DNA of 64,000 nucleotides, taken from Eopsaltria australis. Taxonomy: Eukaryota; Chordata; Aves; Passeriformes; Petroicidae. Below, piece by piece: positions 26,001 to 39,100 of the stretch (position 1 is the stretch's first letter; each line of letters begins with the position of its first letter). Below the pieces are notes generated by a model. That model was given only the letters and a program-made list of their open reading frames with translations. It was not told the DNA's origin and searched no databases. The DNA lies in contig JAVTVJ010001234.1 of assembly GCA_034509425.1 (NCBI GenBank), positions 62,001 to 126,000 of the forward strand, read 5' to 3'. The position numbers and the translations under genes are program-made.

Positions 26001-29000
26001 GGATTATGAGGAATATTCCTCTGTGGATATTTGTGCCTGTGATTTCCTCTGTGGATAAATTCCATAAAAAGCAGCTCCACATTACAGGAGGAAAGTGCAG
26101 TGATCCCTGTTCCAACCCAGACTGAGCAGACAGTACCTGCCATGGAATGTCCTCCCTGTTCCCAGCTTTCCAGCGGATCTGGAATGTCAGATCCCTGCTG
26201 GCAAACACGGGCTGGCTCCAGCTCACGTTCAGCAGCCCCACATTCCTGGTGACTTCTGCTCCCACGTTGGAAGGGGGGAGAGGCTTCACTGGAAAACAGG
26301 AAAATTCCAAAATGACTGCAATGTCTGCACTGATTTTAAATGGATGCATAACTGTGTAAATAATGCACTGTACTGGAGTGTAAACTTAATTAACTGAAGA
26401 TAAATTAGTCTGGAAAATTAAATAACCAAAACCTTAAAAATGAGCTTCATTTTTCAATGTAACACTTGCATTTTCTGTAGAGGGAATAAGGGGCAAAAGT
26501 GGATGTTTCATTTAAAATCTCCTCCTCTGCCAAGGAAAATGTATGGAAATAACATTGAATCCAATTTTTTTTAAAAGGAAATATCAAATATCAGAACTCT
26601 CATGTTTTGATTTAAAACCTGTGGAAAAGTTCTTTCTCTACCCCATTTAAAATCCAGGGGCACGAGGGAAGAGAAGATTCATGGATCTCCACCTACCCAC
26701 ATCTGCTGGAATGACACAGGTTGGGGAGGATTGCAGAGTGCCCAGGAAGTGCTGGAATTCTATCCACAGGGTGTATCCAGATAAAAGGAAAATGGGCTGG
26801 AATGTGCACTCGTAGGAATGATCCCTCTGCAAATGGCATTCTTGCACCTCTGAGTCTGGAGATGGGCTTGGAAAGTCAGAGCAATAAATTTGGCTCCTTA
26901 AAAGAGGAAAAAAAAAAACCACATTTAGTTGATGCATTGCAAGGGTAAATCTGGAGGGAATTAAAGGGAATGGTGGCACTGGGATTCTGAGGATTGTTTG
27001 GGTCTTGAACCTGAATCTGCACTGAATGGATAAATTAAACTCCAGTGTCACTCCTCAAAGCTCTGGCTCTGGAAAAAGCAGGATAAAGGACAAAAGGTAA
27101 CAGGTACAGCAAAAGAAAACAGCTCCAAATCCTCCTCAATTGTGGGGTTTTAGGGATTGGCAACAAAGACAGAAAGGCAAATCTGCCAGGAATTGACTCC
27201 AGCTGGGAACAACTTCCAAAATCCCAACATTTTGGCAAGCAGGGGGAATCTGCCACAGAGATCAATCAGACCTCAATTTGAGGTCTCCAGGAGATGGAAA
27301 TCCCATAAAAACATCAGCTCTGGATTAAAAATCCCAGTTACCACACCTGGCAAGAGAAGAGAGGAGCCCTGGATTCTGGATGAAATGGAACTGGAGAAGT
27401 TCTTGGAGAGGGAATTTTTCAGATTTCTCTCAGACTTGTGAGGAGAGGGGCCAGAGACAGGTACAGCAAGAGAAAGCAGCTCCAAATCTTCATCAGTTGT
27501 GGGGTTTTAGGGATTGCCAATAAACACAGCAAGGCAAATCTGCCAGGAATTGACTCCAGTCGGGAACAACTTCCAAAATCCCAACATTCTGGCAAGCAGG
27601 GAGAAGCTGCCACAGAGACCCAGTTTGAGGTCTCCGGGAGATGAAAATCCCATAAAAACATCAGCTCTGGATTAAAAATCCCATGTCCAGTTACCACACC
27701 TGGCAAGAGAAGAGAGGAGCTCTGGATTCTGGATGAAATGGAACTGGAGAAGCTCTTGGAGTTGAGCTTTCCCCTCAGACTTGTGAGGGGAGGGACCAGA
27801 GACAGGTACAGCAAGAGAAGGCAGCTCCAAATCCTCCTCAGTTGTGGGATTTTAGGGATTGCCAATAAACACAGCAAGGCAAATCTGCCAGGAATTGACT
27901 CCAGTCGGGAACGACTTCCAAAATCCCAACATTCTGGCAAGCAGGGAGAAGCTGCCACGAATAACCACAAAAATCAGAACAAAAAGAAGGATCAGCAGCA
28001 TCTGGGAAGGATTTGCAGGCAGTGTTAATGTCACTGTTTGATCTGGCAGGAACACTCACAGATCCACACATTATCACCTCCTACTAGAAAATCACATTTT
28101 TAGCTAAGCCTGAACAGCAGCAAAGTGGGAATAAAAGCCACGATGAGCAGTGTGGGGTTTGTTCCCAGCTCCCTGCCCAGCAGAGCACTCATTATATTCA
28201 TATTTTGAAGGCAGATTAAACAAAAGCTACCTCAGCATTCAGCCAGGCATTAATCCTGCCCCAAGAATCTCCACTTTTCAGCATTCCAGTTATTCCACAA
28301 AACCCTGGGAAATATTCACCTGGGCACCAGGATCACTCAGAACTCCACCAGAGAACACAGGCTGGCTTTCCAAAGGATTAGGCCCTCAGAGCTGGTGGGA
28401 GCTGGGTGCCAAAATTTCTGCATCTCCAGCCCAGCAGAGCAGTGAAATGATGGATTTTTGCCTCAGGAAGGGCTGTCTGTCTGTCTGTCTGTCTGAGTGG
28501 TTCTAGGAAACCCTCAAGCTCAATAGAGCAGGGTGGAATGGGATGAGCTTTGAGGTCCCTCTTAACCCAAACCAGTCTGGGATTGTGGGAATCTGGGAAT
28601 TGCTGCAGTCCAAGCTGCTGCCCTCACAAAGCAATATTCCCTCCATGAGCTGAGGTTTGGTTCTCTAAGCAAGTTTTTTCCACCTTGGAATGAATTTGCT
28701 CCATCCTCTATTTTTACCTGTGTGTACATAGAATAAAAGATCCAGAATGATAGAAAAATCACTGAGGGGAGACCTCAGGAGGTCTCAAATCTTATCTCAG
28801 GCTCAGAGCAGGGTTAAATTCACATCAGATGGAATTGTTGGGGTCTGAGAGGCTCCAAGACAGGGATTCCACAGCTCCCCCAGGCCAGACATTCCCACTG
28901 GGAATGGGCTCTTCCCTTGTTTCCTCACAATCTGCAGATGGGAGCAACTGGAATAATTTTTATAACTGATCCAAGAAATCTTGAATAGAACTGGCTCCCA

Positions 29001-30105
29001 AACAGTTTGAAAAAAGCTGAAAAACCTTAAACTAAGATCTGTTACACACTCAGGTATCTCTGGTTCCCTTCCTGCACACAGAATAAACAATCTGTTAATT
29101 TTATAATTACGTTTATCCACAATTTTGTTGATGCAATAATATTTTGAGGAACGCTTTCCAAACCTAAAAAGAGAATTAAAATCCATCCATACCTGTGATA
29201 TCTCAACTGCAAACTCCCCAGGAGCTGGGTGGTTGGGTTTGCAGACCATCTGCAAGTCATTTTAGTTAAATACCCATCAGTCTCACAGGAGATATTAAAA
29301 TCCATGTCTAATTAAGAGACACGAAAAGCTTAATTAATACCACGCAATGATTGATACAAAAAAAAAAAATTACCAAAAAATTAAAATTATAAAAACCAAA
29401 GGCTTTTAAATGGAAATATTCCATCCTTACTAGGAAAATGCCCCCAAAGGAGAATGGAAAAGCCTCTGGAATCTTACCTACTACATAGAATTCAGCGTAT
29501 CTATGGTGACATTCCCTACTTTGGTGACAACAGTACAAAGCGTTAGAGAAGAAACTTCCTCTAGGTTGGGTTGCTGTCAAGTTGAAAAGAGTAACTTTGC
29601 TTACACGATTGCTCACAAGGGAATATTGGCTGGCTGGGATTTCCTCTGCTAAATTCAGCCACCAAACCACCTCCCGGGCCTCTACAGCCTTGCTTTTGTT
29701 TTTGTAGATGCACAGGAATGAAATGTTGGAGCCAGCGCTGGTCAGGGTCTTGGCAGGGAAGTACAGGACTTGAGCTGCATGGAAAGGGGGAAAAAGGGGA
29801 AAAAATCTGCTCAGATTTGAAACTGAACCAAAAAATATAAAAGTATTTGTCAAGAAAATAATAATAAAAATGAAAAATTTATCTTTATATTATTGTAATA
29901 ACTACAGGTGCAGAAATGAGCCTTGGATTGTCTCACTCCATCCTAAAGTTTCTAAATTCTGACTCAAATAATCTTTAATATCCCCAGGCCCCACGAAAGG
30001 AAAAAGGGGGGAAAAATCCATTGAGATTTGAAACTGAACTATAAAACGTAATAGAATTTGTCAGTAAACTAATAATAAAAAATAACAAAAATACATATAT
30101 TTTTA

Positions 30106-30151
<46 letters not shown>

Positions 30152-33100
30152 ACAGGTGCAGAAATGAGCCTTGGATTGTCTCACATCATGCCTAAAGTTT
30201 CCTAAATTCTGACTCAAATAATGTTTAATATCCCCAGGCCACACAAAGGGAAAAAGGGGAAAAAATCTGCTTAGATTTGCAATTGAACCAAAAAATATAA
30301 AAGCATTTGTCAAGGAAACAACAAAAATAAAAATGAATATATTTTTATATTATTATTATTATTACTACAGGTGCAGAAATGAGCCTTGGATTGTCTCTCT
30401 CCATACCTGAAGTTTCTAAATTCTGATTCAAATAATGTTTAATATCCCCAGGCCACACAAAGGGAAAAGGGGAAAAAATCCATTGAGATTTGAGATTGAA
30501 CTAAAAAATATAAAAGCATTTGTCAAGAAAATAATAATAAAAATTAAAAATTTATTTTTATATTATTATTATTATAACTACAGATGCAGAAATGAGCCTT
30601 GGATTGTCTCATTCTGGGCCTGAAGTTTCTAAATTCTGATTCAAATAATCTTTAATATCCCCAGGACACACAAAGGGAAAAAGGGGAAAAAATCCATTGA
30701 GATTTGAAATTGAACTAAAAAATAATATAAAAGCATTTGTCATTAAAAGAATAATAATAAAAATAATAATAAAATTTATTTTTCTATTATTATGACTACA
30801 GGTGCAGAAATGAGCCTTGGATTGTCTCATTCTGTACCTGAAGTTTCTAAATTCTGATTCAAATAATCTTTAATATCCCCAGGCCACACAAAAGGAAAAA
30901 GGGGGGAGGGAAATCCATTGAAATTGGAACCAAAAGAACATGAAAGCATTTGTCAATAAAAAATTATTCCTCCTCCTCCTATTATTATTATTATCAATGT
31001 ATTTCTAACACCTCAAAACCAGCATTAAATCCTTTAAAGGTCAGGTTTGCTTCTCACACTGAGGAACTGGGCAGAGATTTTTAGGATTTCCTCCAAATTT
31101 CCCTTTCCCAGGCAGCAAAGCAGATTTAGGATCCATTGCTTATGGTTTTATTAGGCAAAAAGCTCTTTTTCCAAGGTTTAATTCTTTCCTTGGTGCCCAG
31201 GAAAAGCACCAAGGGTTCAGAGAATTCCTGTGGCAGCACAGACTCAAATATTCCCAGGGAATTCTGAGCAGAGCATGGAAAAACACAACAAAATAATCAG
31301 AAAGTCAGTTTAGCACGGGGCTCAGCTTTACAAACCAAGCTGGACTCTACAAAAAGCACATTTTGTTTTGCTCTGGGCCTTTAGCTCAGCTACAAAACCA
31401 AAACCAGAGAGAAAGCAGCAGGAGGAAAATGTTGAATGGAGGGGAGGTTCAAGAGCTGCCAACTGAAAATGGAAAAGCTCTGAGGAAAAGAGCTGTTTGT
31501 GGGTCTGAGCAGGTGCTGGTGAGGAGTGCCAGCCACAGAGGTGTGCTCTGCACAATTCCTGATGCCAGCCTGGCACAGGCAGAGAGCTGAGCCTCAGGAA
31601 AAGCTTCCATGGGACTTTTCATCCCAGCTCCTGTTCTCAATACCAAACCCACTGAACAAACAGGAAAATCAGCTTGATCCTAAATCCTGCAGACTGGAAA
31701 TCAGCTTGGTCCCAAATTCCTGCAGGCTGGCAATCAGCTTGATCCCGAACTCCTGCAGACTGGGAATCAGCTTGATCCGAAATTCCTGCAGATTGGGAAA
31801 TCAGCTTGATCCGAAATTCCTGCAGATTGGGAAATCAGCTTGATCCCAAACTCCTGCAGATTGGGCAATCAGCTTGATCCCAAACTCCTGCAGACTGGAA
31901 ATCAGCTTGATCCCAAACTCCTGCAGACTGGAAATCAGCTTGATCCCAAACTCCTGCAGATTGGGCAATCAGCTTGATCCCAAATCCTGCAGACTGGGCA
32001 ATCAGCTTGATCCCAAACTCCTGCAGACTGGGCAATCAGCTTGATCCCAAACTCCTGCAGACTGGGCAATCAGCTTGATCCCAAACTCCTGCAGATTTGG
32101 AAATCAGCTTGATCCCAAACTCCTGCAGACTGGAAATCAGCTTGATCCCAAACTCCTGCAGACTGGAAATCAGCTTGATCCCAAAATCCTGCAGACTGGG
32201 CAATCAGCTTGATCCCAAATTCCTGGAGACTGGGAAATCAGCTTGATCCCAAATCCTGCAGACTGGAAATCAGCTTGATCCCAAACTCCTGCAGATTGGG
32301 AAATCAGCTTGATCCCAAACTCCTGCAGACCGGGAAATCAGCTTGATCCCAAACTCCTGCAGGTGTCCTACCTCCCAAAGAGAGGTTGTAGGGTGAGCTC
32401 CAGTCACTCCAGAAGCCTCCTGCCCCACGGAGATTCCTGCTCCTCACTTGCACTGAGCATGGGGAGTCAAGCAGGGCACTGTCTATGGCCACCGAGCTTT
32501 CCAGAGCCACCTGAAGCACCTGTTGGGTCATCAGAATCCAGCATTGTTGGGAAATAAAACAGGAAAAGAGACAGAGGGAACATCAATAAATTGTATGGAG
32601 TCAGAATTCCCTGAATTCCCTTTCAGGCCTTCTCCTAAAACTCAGTTTTTGGGAGAGCTGAGTAAATCAAATTGCTCCTTAAGAGACAGGAGGTTTTATC
32701 CTGATACTCTACACAAGGATTTTCTGTGTTTTTTTGGATTAAACAATTTTCTTCTTTACATTTGCTGTCAATCTGAGAGTGGTAGAAGTTGTGTAACTCT
32801 GTGGAAAACAACTTGTTTCATTATGGGTTGCTAATTAACAGCTGCTTGTTGTTCCAGAGCCGCTTTTGTGGTAGGAACAGAAAAAAAACAACCCTATTGA
32901 TACTAAAACTTATAAATATTAACCATAAATGTGTTATAGAACACACAGAATGCTGACAGCAAAGGGGTTCAGACTCTACAGAACCCAGGATTTCATCTGA
33001 GGAGAAAAATGGGAGTTTGTTTGTGAGAGCCAGCAGGAGATGGGGCTTCTCTCACTGGTGACAGATTTAAAACCCAGCTTTCCCAGGAAAAAGCAGCGTG

Positions 33101-36100
33101 CTGAGCCCAGCCTTCCCAAGAAAAAGCAGCATGCTAAGCCCAGCTTTCCCAGGAAAAAGAAGCGTGCTAAACCCAGCTTTCCCAAGAAAAAGCAGCGTGC
33201 TGAGCACAGCTTTCCTAGGAAAAAGCAGCGTGCTAAGCCCAGCTTTCCCAGGAAAAAGCAGAGTGCTAAGCCCAGCTTTCCCAGGAAAAAGCAGCGTGCT
33301 AAGCCCAGCTCCAGCAGAGCAGCCACTCTCCTCAATCCATGGCCAAGGAGAGTGCGGGAATGCTGGGATTTGGGAATCCCAAGCACAAGGAGCTGCCTCA
33401 CCTGGCTGTCCCCCTGTCCTGGAGGAGCAGAGATCCTCACCTGGCCCTGTGTCACCTGGCTGACCCCATGTCCTGGAGGAGCAGAGATCCTCACCTGGCC
33501 CCGTCTCACCTGGCCCTGTGTCACCTGGCTGTCCCCGTGTCCTGGAGGAGCAGAGATCCTCACCTGGCTCTGTCTCACCTGGCTGTCCCCGTGTCCTGGA
33601 GGAGCAGAGATCCTCACCTGGCTCTGTCTCACCTGGCTGTCCCCATGTCCTGGAGGAGCAGAGATCCTCACCTGGCCCTGTGTCACCTGGCTGTCCCCGT
33701 GTCCTGGAGGAGCAGAGATCCTCACCTGGCCCTGTGTCACCTGGCTGTCCCCATGTCCTGGAGGAGCAGAGATCCTCACCTGGCCTGTCTCACCTGGCTG
33801 TCCCCATGTCCTGGAGGAGCAGAGATCCTCACCTGGCCCTGTGTCACCTGGCTGTCCCCGTGTCCTGGAGGAGCAGAGATCCTCACCTGGCCCTGTGTCA
33901 CCTGGCTGTCCCCGTGTCCTGGAGGAGCAGAGATCCTCACCTGGCTGTCTCACCTGGCTGTCCCCGTGTCCTGGAGGAGCAGAGATCCTCACTTGGTGCT
34001 GCAGAGGGAAGGGCAGCAGCCCCGGGCTGGACCAGCACAGCTTCACCTGGCCCCTCTCAGCCAGCTCCAGGTGCAGCTTCTCGGGAGCTTCAGGCTTCAC
34101 TGCACACAAATTAAACAACAATTAAGCCCAGCCTCAGTGCCCTGGCCTGCTGGGTTTTACTGAGCCACAATTCAGGCCTTAAACTCAGTTCTCTTAAACT
34201 CAGTTTTCAAGAGTGGCTCTACTTCATGGCAGTGATGTTGTGTAATATCTCTGGAAAAGCCAAACTGTTACAGTCATCAAAAAATGCTGTTTGAACTCCC
34301 ATTTGCCTCAAATCGGCAGGAATTTCCTCCCTTAGGCCACAGCTCTTCCCAGCAGCCAAGGCCTGGCTCACCTGCCCTGCTGAAAAGAGGGAATGAGGAA
34401 GGGAGGGATGGGAATGCTGAGAAAATCAAGCTGCTCCTTAAAACAGCCTCAGAGATTTCCTAAATATTCCCATCCTTCCACAGGGATGGTGGCTGGGAAA
34501 GATCTCCAGGAGAGTTGTGTGAGCACAAAGGGAGAGTCTGGATATTGCCATGAGGATGAAGGGAACTCTGGATGGGGAATCCTTAGGATTGCATTCCTTG
34601 GACAATGACAAGGGATCAAGGCCCTGCTTTTACCTGGCACTGACACCTTGTCCCCATTCACAGCCAAATTTTCCCATGGAAGAGTAAAATCCTGCTCCAA
34701 ACCTCTGCAAGGTGAACACCAGGTGCAGAAGCTGGAGGGAAAACATTCCCAAAAATCCTGGGCAGTGGGCAAGTGTTCCCTTCAAATTCCACCTGCACTG
34801 GGTCCACTCTCCAAGTGTCCCCTTTAGTGCATTACTGGAATGTCACTCACTTTTACCAAAAATCCCTTATTTTCAGTATGAACCCACCACACCAAGTCAG
34901 ATTTTATTCAATTATTTCTATCAAAAAATTCTTACTATTTTCAGTATAAAACCACCAAACTAAGTCAGATTTTATTTAATTATTTCTATCAAAAATCTCT
35001 TCTTATTTTCAGTCAAACCCACCACACTAAGTCAGATTTTATTCAATTATTTATATCAAAAAATTCTTCTTATTTTCAGTCTAAACCCACCACACCAAGT
35101 CAGATTTTATTTAATGATTTCTATCAAAAGTCTCTTATTATTTTCAGTATAAACCTACCACACTCACTCAGATTTTATTTAACTATTTATATTTTTAAAA
35201 ATCTTATTATTTTCAGTATAAAACCACCAAACTAAGTCAGATTTTACTTATTTCTTTATATCAAAAATCTCTTATTATCTTCAGTATAAATCCACCACAC
35301 TAACTCAGATTTTATTTAATTACTTCTATCAAAATCATCTTCTTATTTTCAGTCTAAACCCACCACATCAAGTCTGATTTTATTTAATTATTTATATCAA
35401 AAAATTCTCATTATTTTCAGTATAAAACCACCAAACTAAGTCAGATTTTACTTATTTCTTTATATCAAAAAATCTCTTATTTTCAGTCTAAACCCACCCC
35501 ACCAAGTCCAATTTTATTTAATGATTTCTATCAGAAGTCTCATTATTTTCAGTATAAACCTACCACACTAACTCAGATTTTATTTCTTTATATCAAAAAT
35601 CTCTTCTTATTTTCAGTATAAACCTACCACACTAACTCAGATTTTATTTCTTTATATCAAAAATCTCTTCTTATTTTCAGTATAAACCCACCAAACTAAG
35701 TCAGATTTTATTTAACTATTTATATTCTAAAAAACCTTATTATTTTCAGTATAAACCCATCAAACTAAGTCAGATGTCATTTAATTAGTTATATCAAAAA
35801 TCTCTTATTATTTTCAGTATAAACCCACACCAAGGCAGATTTTATTCAATTATTTCTATCAGAAATCTCTTCTTATTTTCAATATAAACCCACCAAACTA
35901 AGTCCGATTTTATTTAATTTCTACTTCCAGACCATCTCAAAGCAATGAACTCAATGAAGGCCAGCTGGGAGTGATTGGGGAGGAGGCAAACCAAAAGTCA
36001 GTGGCTTTTCCATCACAATTCCATGAATCAGATCCCACAGATAACGATGGTTGTGATGCCACCTGCTCCACTCCAAGCAAATAAAATCCACGTGACACAA

Positions 36101-39100
36101 GCACTCCGAGTTGTGCATTCAGAATTGTTTTAATTGAGCTAAATCTTGGCAGAATGTCTATTAATATTGTGCATTTTTAAAACACACTCCGCTGAGCAGA
36201 GCTCATTGTGTCATTTTTAAACACTGGCAGGCTCCAGCCTGAATTTTTAATTTCTTTCTGTAGCATCATCAGGATGAAAAATGCCACCTCTCATCTTCCA
36301 AACAAGCCCACCCAGAGGTTTTAACTGGTTCTGTCTGCAGAGCGCATCAGTGAGGAGGAAGTTTATAAAATTCCTAAGTTTTTAAGCTAATAAGATGTTC
36401 ATTAAACTTTAATTTTTTTCCCCTGCAGCTGACAGCTCCTGCCTTTATGAAATCTGCCCAAATCTGCAATGACTGGGCAGGCTGGATAGCAACACACATC
36501 TAATTCATCATGTCAGGAGAGTCTGAGCTTGATGAAACACACAGGAACGTTTTCCAGCTTGGAAAACACTGGGGTTACATGGATGAGGGAGAAAATATCA
36601 GGATCAGAGAAAATATCAGGAAAATGGGTGGGATTATTTGCTGAGCAACTTTTGGAACAGCTTTTTTAATTGAATTTAAGCCCTCAGCAACGCGGCCAGA
36701 GAAACTCCACCAGTTTTGGGCGCAGAGAGGCCCTGATGAGAAAGGAAAGAATTAGAAATAACCAATTGATTGAATGCCTGGGCTCTGCTCAGTGTGGTTT
36801 GCACTGGAGCCCAGACAGGGATTAGGGAGCTTTTCCTGCCCTGTCTGTGCCCCTCTCCCAGGGGAGCTGCAGTGTTCAACACAGGGGCAAGGACTTCTCT
36901 GAGAGCCTGTGCTGTGTGCAGAGTTCAGGATTGTACAGACAGAGACTGGGACTGCTCCAGAGCACTCTGGGACTGCTGCTGACACTGCTCCTATGGCTGC
37001 TGCTGTGGCTACTGCCATGGTCACTGCCCCGTGGCCACTGCCCCATGGCCACTGCCCACTGCCCCATGGCCACTGCCCCTATGGCCACTGCCCCATGGCC
37101 ACTGCCCCATGGCCACTGCCCCATGGCCACTGCTCTATGGCCACTGCCCCATGGCTACTGCCCCATGGCCACTGCCCCATGGCCACTGCCCCATGGTCAC
37201 TGCCCCACGGCTACTGCCCTATGGCCACTGCCCCATGGCCACTGCCCCATGGTCACTGCCCTATGGCCACTGCCCCATGGTCACTGCCCCATGGCCACTG
37301 CCCCACGGCCACTGCCCCACGGCCACTGTCCCATGGCCACTGTCCCATGGCCACTGCCCCATGACCACTGCCCCATGGCCACTGCCCTATGGTCACTGCC
37401 CCATGGCCACTGTCCCATGACCACTGCCCCATGACCACTGCCCCATGGCCACTGCCCTATGGTCACTGCCCCATGGCCACTGCCCCATGACCACTGCCCC
37501 ATGGCCACTGCCCCATGGCCACTGCCCCATGGTCACTGCCCCATGGTCACTGCCCTATGGCCACTGCCCCATGGCCACTGCCCCATGGTCACTGCCCCAT
37601 GGTCACTGCCCCATGGCCACTGCCCCATGGCTACTGCCCTCTACCACGCAGTGAAAATTCCCTTGATCCCATCCCACCCCCAGGCTGTGCCATCCCATAA
37701 ACAGCAAAGATAAACAATCCCCTAGAAGGTCACACCCTACAATCCTCTCCCACAATGGGTGCAGAGGCCACAAAGCCATGATCCTCTTTGCCATGCCCAT
37801 CCCTGGTGCCCTGGATGTGCTTCCTGGGCACCTCCGGGCCTGGGGAAGAGGCTGCTCACTCTGGGCCTCCCAGGCTGATTTTCTATCACACACACAGTGG
37901 AACCCAACAGGAGCCACCCTGGGCTGTTTTCCATGGACACAGGGATCAGCCACGCTCACCGATGTCCGAGGGCTGCAGGGACAGCAGCGGTGTCCCCAGA
38001 GCTGTGGCACCTGCCACCATCTCCAGCCACAGCACGTAGGTGTGGTTGAGGCTCGGGGAGGCCACCAGGCACTCACAGGTGGCCTGGTCCCTGCAGTGAC
38101 ACGGAGCCACCCTCACTGTCCCCTGCAGAGAGCTCGTGGATGCAGCTCCCAGGGACAGCTCTGATCTGCAAGGGGGGAAAACAAACCAGGAAACAAAATA
38201 ATTCAGTATTTCCTTCTATACCTCAGTAAGTTTGTCCATCTGGATAAGGTTTATTAGTCAAAAAATACAATTAATTAATATAAAATTAATAATTGTAACA
38301 AATCACTTTAACTTTGCTGCTTCTCCCTGTTTCAAATGGTTTCCAACTCATGAACACAATTCCATTAAAGTATTCCCAGATCTTTCCCAGGTACACAATG
38401 TTTTACCTTCCCCTGGCAGCTCCCTGCCATCCCAAAAGAGATGAATTTCTAATTCCCATTCCTGAGGCACTGAAATAATCCCAAAACATTTAATGTTCCT
38501 TCCAGCTCCTGCTACAATTGAGCATTACAGGGAATTTTATAATCCTGGAATGGCTTGGATTGGGAGGGATCTTAAATCCCAACCCATTACACCCCATGGA
38601 CAGGGACATTTTCCACAATCCCAGAGTGTTCCAAGCTCCATCCTTGGACATTTCCAGGGATCCAGGAGCAGCCACAGCTTCTCTGGGAAATCCATTCCAG
38701 GGCCTCCCCACCCTCCCAGGGAACAATTCCTCCCCAATATCCCATCGAAATCTTTGGAACCAGCATTCCCAAAGAATTCTTCATTCCCATCTCTGCTCCT
38801 CAGGCTCTTCCAGAGATCCACATTTATGGAATTCTGCAGGTACCCAGCGACAGAGGCCTCCCCAAGGTTGGGAATTTAACAGTGCCAATAATTTGTGGCC
38901 AAATTCCTCCCAGCAGCAAAGCCAAGACAAACCCTGACAGTTCAATCCCCTCGGATCCTTTCCCGCTTTTCACTTTTCATCCTTACCCAAAACCAAAAAG
39001 CTCCTGTTTTGAATTGTTCTGAAGTGATTTTGGAATTATTTCTGTCCTGTAAGGGTTTTGTTTTACTAATTCAGAGAAAGAAGTGGAAATTCATGGAATG

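Noticed and set aside
27060..27965. 183-codon minus-strand frame
   Set aside because: It spans a ~350-bp tandem duplication in a LEPR intron and repeats itself; no domain and no splice signals.
33040..34125. Plus-strand 361-codon frame with [12 protein letters not shown] repeats
   Set aside because: Antisense to LEPR coding exon 5 and its array; length follows from unit sizes of 33 and 54 that are multiples of three.
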